From JAMXLO01 sp963776505 (GTDB lineage: Bacteria > Pseudomonadota > Alphaproteobacteria > Acetobacterales > Acetobacteraceae), in NCBI GenBank assembly GCA_963776505.1, contig CAVZNH010000084.1, positions 77,169-141,168 on the forward strand: DNA of 64,000 nucleotides, in the 5' to 3' direction. Shown here one piece after another: positions 1 to 7,789 of this stretch; the first letter of the stretch is position 1; each line of letters begins with the position of its first letter. The notes beneath the pieces were generated by a model that saw only the letters and a list, made by a program, of their open reading frames with translations, searched no databases and was not told the DNA's origin. The translations under genes and the position numbers were made by a program.

Positions 1-1472
1 ATAATTTCTACACCGCGACGGTCTACAACAAGGGCGCCGAGGTGATCCGCATGATGGCGACCATCATCGGTCGTGAGGCATTCCGTCGCGGCATGGATCT
101 GTACTTCCAGCGCCATGACAACCAGGCGGCAACCATCGACGATTTCGCCCAGGCGATGCAGGACGCATCCGGCGTCGATCTCACGCGCTTCAAGCGCTGG
201 TATCACCAGGCAGGCACGCCGGAGGTCACAGTTTCCGATGGCTATGATGGCGGTGCGCGTCGCTACACGCTGACACTGAAGCAGCGCACGTCCGCGACGC
301 CGGGCCAGCCGGACAAGCAGCCCCTCGTGGTGCCGGTCGCGATGGGGCTGCTGGACAGCGCCGGCCACGAAATTGCCGAACGCACGCTGCTGTTCGGCGA
401 GACGGAGCAAAGCTTCGCATTTGACGGTGTGCCCGAACGGCCCGTGCCGTCGCTGCTGCGCGGATTTTCCGCGCCGGTTAAGTTATCCGACGTGCCGGTT
501 GCCCAACTGCAGTTCCTCGCCGCGCACGACACCGACCCGTTCGTGCGCTGGGAATCGGGCCAGCAATATGCAACGCATCTGCTGCTGGCGATGGCGACTG
601 CGTGGCGGCGCGGTGAAACACCGGTGATCGATCAGGGACTGATCGACGCACTGACTGCCACATTGCGCGACGCCGACAAGGATCCTGCGTTCGCCGCCGA
701 GGCGCTGACACTGCCCGGCGAAGCTTTCCTGGCAGATCAGATGGCAGTTGCGGATGTCGATGCAATCCATGCGGCGCGGGACAGCGCTCGGACTGCGGTC
801 GGCCGCGCACTGAATGCCGCCCTGCGAGCCACCTATGAGAGGCTGACCGACAGCGGTCCGTATCAGATCGACGGCACCTCGATCGGCCGGCGTGCGCTGC
901 GCAACGCGTGCCTCGCGTACCTCGCGGCAGACGGCAGCGCCGACGGCATCGCGCGAGCGAAGGTGCAGTTCGATGCGGGGCAGAACATGACCGACGTGCT
1001 GGCGGCTCTCGCAGTGCTGTCGGCGATCGACTGTCCCGAGCGGCGCGCGGCGCTCGACGCGTTCCATGCGCGATGGCATGGCGACGATTTGGTGCTCGAC
1101 AAGTGGTTCGCCATTCAGGCCATGTCGTCGCTGCCTGATACGACAGATGCAGTACGTGCGTTGGCAAAGCACGCGGACTTCGATCTGCGAAACCCGAACC
1201 GCGTGCGCGCGCTGGTCGCCAGTTTTGCCTCCGGCAATCAGGTTCGGTTCCACGATTTCTCGGGCAGCGGCTATCGCTTCCTCGCCGACACCATCATCGC
1301 GTTGGATCCGATGAACAGCCAGGTTGCCGCGCGTCTGGTGCCGCCGCTTGGCCAGTGGCGCCGCGTGGAGCCCGCGCGGCAAACGCTAATGAAGCAGGAG
1401 CTGCAGCGGATCCTCGATGCGCCGGATCTCAGCAAGGGCACGTTCGAGATGGCGACACGCAGCATCGCCTAA
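1..1472 (+). CDS. pepN: Aminopeptidase N (C-terminal part, 5' end outside window)
   Basis: The reading frame is open from base 3 and begins within the conserved M1-family stretch NFYTATVYNKGAEVIRM, which in PepN lies shortly after the zinc site. The HEXXH zinc motif is therefore upstream of the window. The following RRGMDLYFQRHDNQAATIDD and FKRWYHQAGTPEVTV segments are typical of bacterial PepN, as is the alpha-helical C-terminal domain ending at TAA 1470-1472. The enzyme is a cytosolic metallopeptidase that removes N-terminal residues from peptides. About 490 residues are visible of a usual length near 870. It converges on the next gene, with a 4-bp overlap of the stop codons. Confidence 0.93.
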   Translation, partial: NFYTATVYNKGAEVIRMMATIIGREAFRRGMDLYFQRHDNQAATIDDFAQAMQDASGVDLTRFKRWYHQAGTPEVTVSDGYDGGARRYTLTLKQRTSATPGQPDKQPLVVPVAMGLLDSAGHEIAERTLLFGETEQSFAFDGVPERPVPSLLRGFSAPVKLSDVPVAQLQFLAAHDTDPFVRWESGQQYATHLLLAMATAWRRGETPVIDQGLIDALTATLRDADKDPAFAAEALTLPGEAFLADQMAVADVDAIHAARDSARTAVGRALNAALRATYERLTDSGPYQIDGTSIGRRALRNACLAYLAADGSADGIARAKVQFDAGQNMTDVLAALAVLSAIDCPERRAALDAFHARWHGDDLVLDKWFAIQAMSSLPDTTDAVRALAKHADFDLRNPNRVRALVASFASGNQVRFHDFSGSGYRFLADTIIALDPMNSQVAARLVPPLGQWRRVEPARQTLMKQELQRILDAPDLSKGTFEMATRSIA

Positions 1473-2392
1473 GCACGAGCGGTCGCGGCGATCAACTCGC
1501 TGCCAAGGCGTGCCTGACGTGCAGTCCGTGGGCCGCGCGCGACGGACAGCGAGACGTCGAGATCGGCGAATGTGCGCTCGATCGCCGCATCGCCGGCAGG
1601 GCCGAATGCATCGCGATGCGCACGCGCCTGCCGCAACATGTCTGTCGCCAGCACGCGCAGTCCGACGAGCGCGGCCGCGCGACGAGGCAGCTCTCCAGCG
1701 TCCAACGCGTCGACGACTGCTTCGGCTGTTTCCGCGAATACTGCGGTCAGCGCCGCCTGCCTGCCCAATGACAGCACCGCTTCGTCGCTTGCGCCGCGCT
1801 GTTGCGCAAGCCGCGACAGAACGAAGCGGAATGCGCCCAACAGACCGAACGTGCCGACTGCATCCTCGACGTCGCGGAACGGCAACGCCATCGTCTCGTA
1901 CGCGGTGCCGGGCGGGCCCAACATCGCGGAACGCGAAACGCGGCAGCCATCCAGTCTTAGGCCGCAATGGCGCGACGGCGCGAGCGCCCGGTATTCCGCT
2001 GCTTCATTGATCGACAGACCAGGGGTGTCGCGCGGCACCAGGAAGGCGCTGTAGCGCTTACGGCCTTCCTCGACGCCGGTGACCGCAAACACAATGAACA
2101 CTTCGGCCAGAGGCCCGTTGGTAACCCAGGCCTTCTCGCCGGAAATGCAATAACCGTCTCCATCTTCCTCGGCTCGGGTGGTCAGCAGCTTAGGATGCGC
2201 GCCGACGCGTGGCTCGGAAATCGCCACCGACGCCAGGCGCGACAGCCAGGCGGTACGCTGTTCCGCATTGCCGAAGCCCTCGATGAAGAAGCGCGCAATC
2301 ACATGGCGCCCGGCCCACGCGCCGCCTTCGCCCAATAGGCCGGTGCGCTCGACAACGGCGGCTTCCTCGCGTGCAATGGCGACATAGGACAT
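1469..2392 (-). CDS. Acyl-CoA dehydrogenase, short form
   Basis: This is a flavin-dependent acyl-CoA dehydrogenase-like protein of 307 residues from ATG at 2392. The FAD/substrate-binding middle domain is recognisable (VAISEPRVGAHPKLL, then GEKAWVTNGPLAEVFIVFAV), followed by a helical C-terminal domain. It is shorter than the usual ~380 residues: the first ~40-80 residues of the N-terminal helical domain are missing, and the upstream in-frame codons are only the antisense of the neighbouring SnoaL gene. There is no clear Shine-Dalgarno before 2392, so the start is uncertain. It is divergent from the SnoaL-like gene at 2411. The substrate cannot be told from sequence. Confidence 0.8.
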   Translation of the reverse strand: MSYVAIAREEAAVVERTGLLGEGGAWAGRHVIARFFIEGFGNAEQRTAWLSRLASVAISEPRVGAHPKLLTTRAEEDGDGYCISGEKAWVTNGPLAEVFIVFAVTGVEEGRKRYSAFLVPRDTPGLSINEAAEYRALAPSRHCGLRLDGCRVSRSAMLGPPGTAYETMALPFRDVEDAVGTFGLLGAFRFVLSRLAQQRGASDEAVLSLGRQAALTAVFAETAEAVVDALDAGELPRRAAALVGLRVLATDMLRQARAHRDAFGPAGDAAIERTFADLDVSLSVARGPRTARQARLGSELIAATARA

Positions 2393-2410
2393 GGCAGGAG
2401 GAAACTTAGC

Positions 2411-2818
2411 ATGAGCGAACTCGCAGAGAAGGATGCAATCCGCGAAGTCATGGCGGAATACTGCTTCCGGCTGGATAACGACCGCTTCGCCGACATGGCA
2501 GCTCTCTTCACCGAGGACGGCACATGGGACACGGCGTTCGGCAAGGGCACCGGACGAGCGGAAGTTGAGGCACTGGTGCGCGGCATGCGCCAGTCGGCGA
2601 ACCCCCGACCGCGGGCGATCCATCACGTCACCAATGTCGTGATCAAGGTGGAGGGGACCACGGCGAAGTGCTTCTCGAATTGGGTGACTGTGCAGAACAG
2701 CGCGCAGGGGCCGAAGATCGGCTCAGCCGGCAGCTACACGGATGACATGGTGAAGCAGGACGGGCGATGGCTGTTCCACTATCGCAAGATCGACCGGTTC
2801 ATCCACGACAAGGCGTAA
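2411..2818 (+). CDS. SnoaL-like / NTF2-fold protein
   Basis: A 135-residue protein with an AGGAGG ribosome-binding site (about 2395-2400) placed correctly before ATG 2411. The pattern fits the SnoaL_4 type of the NTF2-like alpha+beta barrel: an N-terminal helix (AIREVMAEYCFRLDNDRF), ALFTEDGTWD, then IHHVTNVVIKVEG and a C-terminal DGRWLFHYRKIDR strand pair. Such proteins are small cone-shaped enzymes or ligand binders, often acting with monooxygenases and dehydratases. The Baeyer-Villiger monooxygenase and acyl-CoA dehydrogenase on either side fit a catabolic role. The actual reaction is unknown. Confidence 0.8.
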   Translation: MSELAEKDAIREVMAEYCFRLDNDRFADMAALFTEDGTWDTAFGKGTGRAEVEALVRGMRQSANPRPRAIHHVTNVVIKVEGTTAKCFSNWVTVQNSAQGPKIGSAGSYTDDMVKQDGRWLFHYRKIDRFIHDKA

Positions 2819-2821
2819 GCG

Positions 2822-2910
2822 CTGTCATTGCGAGCGAAGCGAAGCAATCTCCATCGTCAGTGCGTACCTCGATGGAGATTGCTCTGTCGCCGCGCTCCTC
2901 GCAATGACAG
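2822..2910. repeat. Imperfect palindromic dispersed-repeat element
   Basis: The arms CTGTCATTGCGAGCGAAGCG... and ...CCTCGCAATGACAG are inverted copies. They also carry GCAATCTCCATCG paired with CGATGGAGATTGC around a ~12-base centre. The element lies between the convergent ends of the SnoaL-like and monooxygenase genes and would form a long hairpin. The TCATTGCGAGCGAAGCGAAGCAATC type is, from memory, a widespread REP-like repeat of alphaproteobacteria. It may also act as a bidirectional terminator. Confidence 0.8.
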
Positions 2911-2922
2911 GGTCGGGCGTCG

Positions 2923-4581
2923 CTATTCCGCCGCTATTGCTGCGGTCTGCGCGCTCAACGCGAAGCCACGATAGCCTTCCGCGGCAATCTCGTCGCATAT
3001 CTGCCGGTAGCCGCCGACGCCGCCGATATACGGCATGAACACCTGCGGCTTGCCTGGGATGTTGACGCCCATGTACCACGAGTTCGCCAGCGGGTACAGC
3101 GTCCCGTTGGCCACCTCGTTGCCATGCGCGACCCACGCATCCTCGGCCGCCTGCGTGGCCTCGATGCAGTCCAGCCCGTGCGAGCGAAGATACGCCACGC
3201 AATCGGCGATCCAGTCGACATGCTGCTCGATCGACACCATCATATTGCTGAGCACCGACGGACTGCCAGGTCCGGTGATCATGAACATGTTGGGAAACCC
3301 CGCCGTCATCAGCCCGAGATAGGTTCGCGGCCCTGCCTCCCATTTGTCCCGCAGCGCCTGTCCATCTGCTTCGATGTCGATCTTCAGCAGCGCCCCAGTC
3401 ATCGCATCGAAGCCGGTCGCAAATACGATGCTGTCGAACGCGTATTCGACATCGCCGGCACGCACGCCATTCGCGGTGATCTCGGTGATCGGTGTCGCGC
3501 GCACATCGACCAGCGTGACGTTGTCGCGGTTGAACGTCCCGTAGTAATCGGTATCGACGCAGATGCGCTTCGTGCCGATCGGGTGGTTCTTCGGCGCCAG
3601 CAGCTCGGCCACCGCCTGATTGCGCACAGTCTCGCGGATCCTGTCGCGCACGAAATCGGCAGCGGTATCGTTTGCCTGCTGGCTGATGATCAGGTCGTTG
3701 AACGCCGCCATGAAGTTGGTGCCACCGGCCGCCCAACGCTCCTCGTAAATGCGCCGCCGCTCCTCATCAGAAACCTCAAGCGCGGACACGTTGTTCGGAT
3801 TGTTCAGGATGCCGGTGCGCATGTGGCGCGCCTTCTCGCGCAACGCGGGATAGTCGGCCTTCCACGACTCCGCGTAAGCCTCGCTCATCAGCCCGTTGCG
3901 TGACGGGATGCTGAAGTTCGGCGTGCGCTGAAACACGGTGAGCTGCGCCGCCTGCTGCGCGATCACCGGCACCGCCTGGATCGCCGACGAGCCGGTGCCG
4001 ATCACACCGACGCGCTGGCCGGTGAAATCGACACCTTCGTGTGGCCAGTGGCCGGTATGGTAGGTCTTGCCGGTGAAGTGCTCCATGCCAGGAAAGTCAG
4101 GCACGCGCGCAGTGGACAGACAGCCGGTTGCCATCACGCAGTAGCGCGCCGAAACACGATCGCCATGGTCGGTGCGCACATCCCAGCGATGCGTCGCGCG
4201 GTCGAAGCGAGCCTCGGTCACCCGCGTGTCTAACTGGATGTCGCGACGCAGGTCGAAGCGGTCGGCAACGTGGTTGGCGTAGCGCAGGATCTCGGGTTGC
4301 GAGGCGAACAGTTCGCTCCACTGCCACTCCTGATCCAGCTCCGGCGAGAACGAATAGGAGTACTGCATGCTCTCCACGTCACAGCGCGCGCCGGGATAGC
4401 GGTTCCAATACCAGGTGCCGCCGACCCCGCTGCCCGCCTCGAACACGCGCGCCGACACGCCGAGACCGCGCAGGCGATGCAGCATGTACATGCCGGCGAA
4501 GCCCGCACCGACAATGACGACATCGACAACGCTCGGGGCTTTGGCAGCAGGCATGGGGCGCGGCTCCGTCAAATTACTCAT
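2923..4581 (-). CDS. Baeyer-Villiger-type flavin monooxygenase
   Basis: A 552-residue FAD/NADPH monooxygenase of the cyclohexanone/phenylacetone monooxygenase type. It shows the first Rossmann motif VGAGFAG (about residues 24-30), the NRYPGARCD segment (60-68) typical of the group, the Baeyer-Villiger fingerprint FxGxxxHTxxWP as FTGKTYHTGHWP (169-180), and the NADPH-binding GTGSSA (195-200). It inserts one oxygen into ketones to give esters or lactones in the cytosol. It sits 27 bp downstream of the enoyl-CoA hydratase on the same strand, so the two are probably co-transcribed. Length is normal and the gene appears intact. The substrate is unknown; a terpenoid or alicyclic ketone is possible. 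Confidence 0.92.
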   Translation of the reverse strand: MSNLTEPRPMPAAKAPSVVDVVIVGAGFAGMYMLHRLRGLGVSARVFEAGSGVGGTWYWNRYPGARCDVESMQYSYSFSPELDQEWQWSELFASQPEILRYANHVADRFDLRRDIQLDTRVTEARFDRATHRWDVRTDHGDRVSARYCVMATGCLSTARVPDFPGMEHFTGKTYHTGHWPHEGVDFTGQRVGVIGTGSSAIQAVPVIAQQAAQLTVFQRTPNFSIPSRNGLMSEAYAESWKADYPALREKARHMRTGILNNPNNVSALEVSDEERRRIYEERWAAGGTNFMAAFNDLIISQQANDTAADFVRDRIRETVRNQAVAELLAPKNHPIGTKRICVDTDYYGTFNRDNVTLVDVRATPITEITANGVRAGDVEYAFDSIVFATGFDAMTGALLKIDIEADGQALRDKWEAGPRTYLGLMTAGFPNMFMITGPGSPSVLSNMMVSIEQHVDWIADCVAYLRSHGLDCIEATQAAEDAWVAHGNEVANGTLYPLANSWYMGVNIPGKPQVFMPYIGGVGGYRQICDEIAAEGYRGFALSAQTAAIAAE

Positions 4582-4608
4582 TGGTAGTATTTCATACGGT
4601 CAGGTATG

Positions 4609-5422
4609 TCAACGCCCCTGGAACACGGGCGGGCGCTTCTCGACGAAGGCCCGCGCCGCCTCCTTGTGATCCTCGCTGGCTCGGGAACGCAGCATTCCGT
4701 ACGCCTCGCTGTCCAGCCCGGCAGCGAGATCGCCGGACACCGCCGCGTTCAGGTTCCGCTTCATGTAGCGCAACGCCACGCTCGGCCCGTTCGCCAGCTT
4801 CGCCGCCAACGCCATCGTCTCTGCCACCAGCTCCGCATCGGCCACCACACGGTTGGCCAGTCCCAACGCCTCGATCCGAGCCGCATCCAGCACATCGGAC
4901 AGGAAATACAGCTCGCGCGCCTTTGCCGTGCCGACAAGCTGCGTCAGAAACCACGTCCCGCCGTAATCACCCGAAAGGCCGACCTTCGCGAACGCCGTCG
5001 TCATCCGCGCGCTCCGTCCTGCGATACGCAGATCGCATGCCAACGCCAACGACAGCCCCGCTCCGGCGGCGACGCCATTCAGCATCGCAATCGTCGGCTT
5101 CGGCATCTCGTGCAGCAGCCGCGATGCCTCCATCGAGGCACGCAGCAAATCGGTCCGACGCTCCGGAGTCTCTGGACTCCCCTCCGCCGCAACCTGCGCC
5201 TGCACCCGCACGTCGCCACCGGCACAGAACGCGCCTCCCGGCACCGGTCAGCACAACGCAGCCGATCGCTTCATCTACAGCACACTCCGCGAGCCGCATA
5301 CGCAGCGCCTGCATCATGTCCTTGGTCAGCGCGTTCAGCCGCTCCGGCCGGTTCAGCGTGATGACCGCGACGCGGTTCTCCAGCCGATACAGCAGTTCGT
5401 CGCTCATCATGCCGACATCCAT
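4609..5422 (-). CDS. Enoyl-CoA hydratase/isomerase, frameshifted
   Basis: A crotonase-family protein read in two frames. The first part, from ATG 5422 (strong AAGGAGG upstream), runs through NRPERLNALTKDM to VLTGAG. The second continues with GAFCAGGDVR, the oxyanion-hole loop PTIAMLNGVAAGAGLSLALA and CDLRIAGRSARMTTAFAKVG, and ends with KRPPVFQGR. The join lies near 5235, where one extra base in GCCGGGAGGCGCG shifts the frame. Joined, the protein is about 270 residues, the normal family length. It would hydrate 2-enoyl-CoA in beta-oxidation-like catabolism. It is upstream of, and probably co-transcribed with, the monooxygenase. A sequencing error is as likely as a real mutation. Confidence 0.85.
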
Positions 5423-5502
5423 CCTTGCCTCCTTCGGCGCGCTACCGAGAGGTACCGTGTCATGCTATGCGGTAACAGGCAACGCCACGGGGAGAAATGC
5501 TC

Positions 5503-6228
5503 ATGCCAAGATTGACCGGCCGCAAGATTCTGATCACCGGCGGCGCATCCGGTATCGGTCGCGCGACATGCGAGCTGTTCGCGCGGGAGGGCGCCGCGAT
5601 CGCCGCACTCGACCGCGATGTGGCGCGCGTTGCCGACGCCCATGCGATCGCCGCCGATGTTTCGAACGCCGATGCGGTTTCTCGCGCGATGCGGGAAGCC
5701 GCACAGGCCCTCGGCGGTCTCGACGGGCTGGTCAACGCCGCCGGTGTGTTCATCAACCGCGGGCTGATCGACACCACGGCCGATGTCTGGGACACGACGA
5801 TAGCGGTCAACCTGACGGGCACATTCCTGTGCGTGCAGGCCGCCGTTCCGTATCTGCGCAAGGCGGAGCGCGCGACGGTGGTCAACATCGCCTCCGGCGT
5901 CGGGCTGCTGCCGACCGGCGGCGGCAGCACGGCCTATGTTGCGTCCAAAGGCGGCGTGATCGCCATGACGCGCACACTTGCGGCGGAACTCGCACCGGCG
6001 ATCCGCGTCAATGCGGTATGCCCTGGCGCGGTCGAGACGCCAATGACCGACGGCACGTTGCGCGACACATCCGGCGGGGTGATTCCGGCCATCGTGAACC
6101 GCTACGCTCTTGGCCGTCCCGCCGCGCCCGAGGAGATCGCTGCCGCAATCCTGTTTTTGACCTCGCACGAAAGCTCGTTCGTGACGGGCATCAACCTGGC
6201 GGTGGATGGCGGCCGGACATACCACTGA
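5503..6228 (+). CDS. Short-chain dehydrogenase/reductase
   Basis: A classical SDR of 241 residues from ATG 5503. An ATG at 5497 lies only 2 bases from the GGGGAG ribosome-binding site (5489-5494), so 5503 with 8-base spacing is preferred. It has the glycine-rich TGGASGIG (about 12-19) for NAD(P), NAAG, the catalytic Ser131 (NIAS), and Tyr145/Lys149 in STAYVASKGG. The C-terminus, TGINLAVDGGRTYH, is typical. It oxidises or reduces an alcohol/ketone in the cytosol. It is divergent from the hydratase-monooxygenase pair and may act in the same pathway. The substrate is unknown. Confidence 0.9.
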   Translation: MPRLTGRKILITGGASGIGRATCELFAREGAAIAALDRDVARVADAHAIAADVSNADAVSRAMREAAQALGGLDGLVNAAGVFINRGLIDTTADVWDTTIAVNLTGTFLCVQAAVPYLRKAERATVVNIASGVGLLPTGGGSTAYVASKGGVIAMTRTLAAELAPAIRVNAVCPGAVETPMTDGTLRDTSGGVIPAIVNRYALGRPAAPEEIAAAILFLTSHESSFVTGINLAVDGGRTYH

Positions 6229-6316
6229 GCGGACGGCCGCGAACAAATCACTGTGTCGCCCTAATCCGGACACTACTGGACACCAGCTTTCTTGGCACAC
6301 TTTCAGGATAAGGATC

Positions 6317-6625
6317 GTGCCGTGCGAAATCTGGTCCACACTGCTGATCGCTGCGCCCGTTGTGGCTGGCCTGCTGGCTGCTCCCGCTGCATACGCCGAC
6401 TCGCGCGATCATCGCGACTGGCATGGCGAGTGGCACGGAGATAGGGACTGGCACCATCACGACCACGACAACGGTGGTGCGGCCGCCGCAGCCATTCTTG
6501 GGCTCGGCGCCGCTGCGATTGTCGGTGGTCTGATTGCCTCGCAGCAGCCGCAGTACTACGCGCCGCCGCCTCCAGTGGTCTACGCGCCACCTCCGGGGTA
6601 CTATCCGGGATATCCGCAGTATTAG
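6317..6625 (+). CDS. Small exported glycine-zipper protein with Pro/Tyr-rich tail
   Basis: Read from GTG 6317, just after AGGATAAGG. The protein has a signal peptide (LLIAAPVVAGLLAAPAAYAD), a His/Asp/Trp-rich segment (HRDWHGEWHGDRDWHHHDHD), a hydrophobic Ala/Gly zipper (AAAAILGLGAAAIVGGLIAS), and a tail rich in Pro and Tyr (YAPPPGYYPGYPQY). About 102 residues. It should be envelope-located. The His cluster could bind metal, but no function is known. It converges on the racemase-like gene with a 4-bp overlap. Upstream in-frame codons back to 6206 only read through the SDR end. Confidence 0.6.
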   Translation: MPCEIWSTLLIAAPVVAGLLAAPAAYADSRDHRDWHGEWHGDRDWHHHDHDNGGAAAAAILGLGAAAIVGGLIASQQPQYYAPPPPVVYAPPPGYYPGYPQY

Positions 6626-7722
6626 GCGCGCCTCGCAGCCCAGGTGCGCAAAACGGCAGGGCCGATCGCCATGGCGACATCCGATGGTGTCGCGCCCCGC
6701 GCGGCGCAAACTTCGGCGAGGCTGATCTGCGCACCACCCTGACGACCGATCAGCACCACCTCGTCGCCCTCGTTCGCGTCGTCGATCGCCGACAGATCGA
6801 GCCGCATATATTCCAGTGACGGGCCGCCCAAAATGGACGCACGGCGGCCGCCCACCAGCACCTCCGCGGCGTGACAGCAGCCGCCGCCATCGACCCGACC
6901 GAATGGAATCACGCCGACTCGTCGCACCTTGCCGATGTCGAACGGCGCGTGCTCCGGCGCGAAGTCACGTGTCACCGGACGCACCTGGATCAACACCGTT
7001 CGGAGTAAGCTGATGATCGGTCGCTCAGTGGTGTCGCCGAACAGGTACTGGCCGGGATCGATCGCGTCGAGCTCCATCCCGGATGCGCGATCCAACGTAT
7101 TCGACGACGCGAACAGGCGGATCGGCATCGCCACGCAGGCCGCCTGAAGTTGGTCCATCGCTGCGACAAAACGGCGGAACTGTTCCCGCAGCACGCTATC
7201 CGGCGCATCGGCGCCGAATGTCGGATGGGCATTGACGATCGCGAGCGACAGATTGCGGTCATGTCCGATGCGGTCCGCCATGGCGACCAACTGCTCGGGC
7301 AGCACGCCGATCCGCTCCGGACCGACCTCTAATTTGATGGCAAGTTCGACCGGCGCGCGCACGTGTCGCGCCACGACGTCGATCTGCCGTTCGCTCAGCA
7401 CTGTCAGAATAAGGCGGAACGTCTCCGCGGCGGCAACCGCGTCCGCATCGATTGGCGCGCCGGCATACAGCAGAATCGGCGCATCGATACCGGCCTGGCG
7501 CAGCATGATAGCCTCGGTGCGATCAATCAGCGACAGAGCATCCGCGCCACCGGCGAGCGCCGCGCGAGCCATGGGCAGCGTGCCGAAACCGTAGCCATCA
7601 GCCTTCAATGCGGCGAAGATCTTCACCCGCGGTCCGACCCGCCGACGCAGCGCGGCCACGCGGCCGGTCACCGAAGCGCTGTCGATCTCCAAGCGGTTCG
7701 GTCGACGATGTTGGCTGAACAT
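6622..7722 (-). CDS. Alanine-racemase-like PLP protein lacking the usual catalytic tyrosine
   Basis: A 366-residue fold-type III PLP protein. The start at 7722 is chosen because GGAGG lies 7 bases upstream. The PLP lysine motif is present as FAALKADGYGFG (Lys40), and the PLP-phosphate/active-site barrel can be followed (LAIKLEVGPERIGVLPEQL). In bacterial alanine racemases a tyrosine before the conserved GTIPIGYADG segment is the second catalytic base. Here the corresponding stretch reads PEHAPFDIGKVRRVGVIPFG followed by RVDGG, without that Tyr or the GYADG tyrosine. It may be a racemase or decarboxylase with another amino-acid substrate, or a non-catalytic homologue. It is divergent from the triple RidA gene, with 67 bp between starts. 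Confidence 0.75.
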   Translation of the reverse strand: MFSQHRRPNRLEIDSASVTGRVAALRRRVGPRVKIFAALKADGYGFGTLPMARAALAGGADALSLIDRTEAIMLRQAGIDAPILLYAGAPIDADAVAAAETFRLILTVLSERQIDVVARHVRAPVELAIKLEVGPERIGVLPEQLVAMADRIGHDRNLSLAIVNAHPTFGADAPDSVLREQFRRFVAAMDQLQAACVAMPIRLFASSNTLDRASGMELDAIDPGQYLFGDTTERPIISLLRTVLIQVRPVTRDFAPEHAPFDIGKVRRVGVIPFGRVDGGGCCHAAEVLVGGRRASILGGPSLEYMRLDLSAIDDANEGDEVVLIGRQGGAQISLAEVCAARGATPSDVAMAIGPAVLRTWAARRA

Positions 7723-7789
7723 GGCGTAGCCCTCCATCGCCAACTATGGGCACGCGACGCGCGGCGGAGCTAGTGTCAGGTACCGATGG

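Noticed and set aside
478..1382. Long minus-strand frames opposite pepN
   Set aside because: Arg/His/Cys-rich shadows of a conserved gene in GC-rich DNA.
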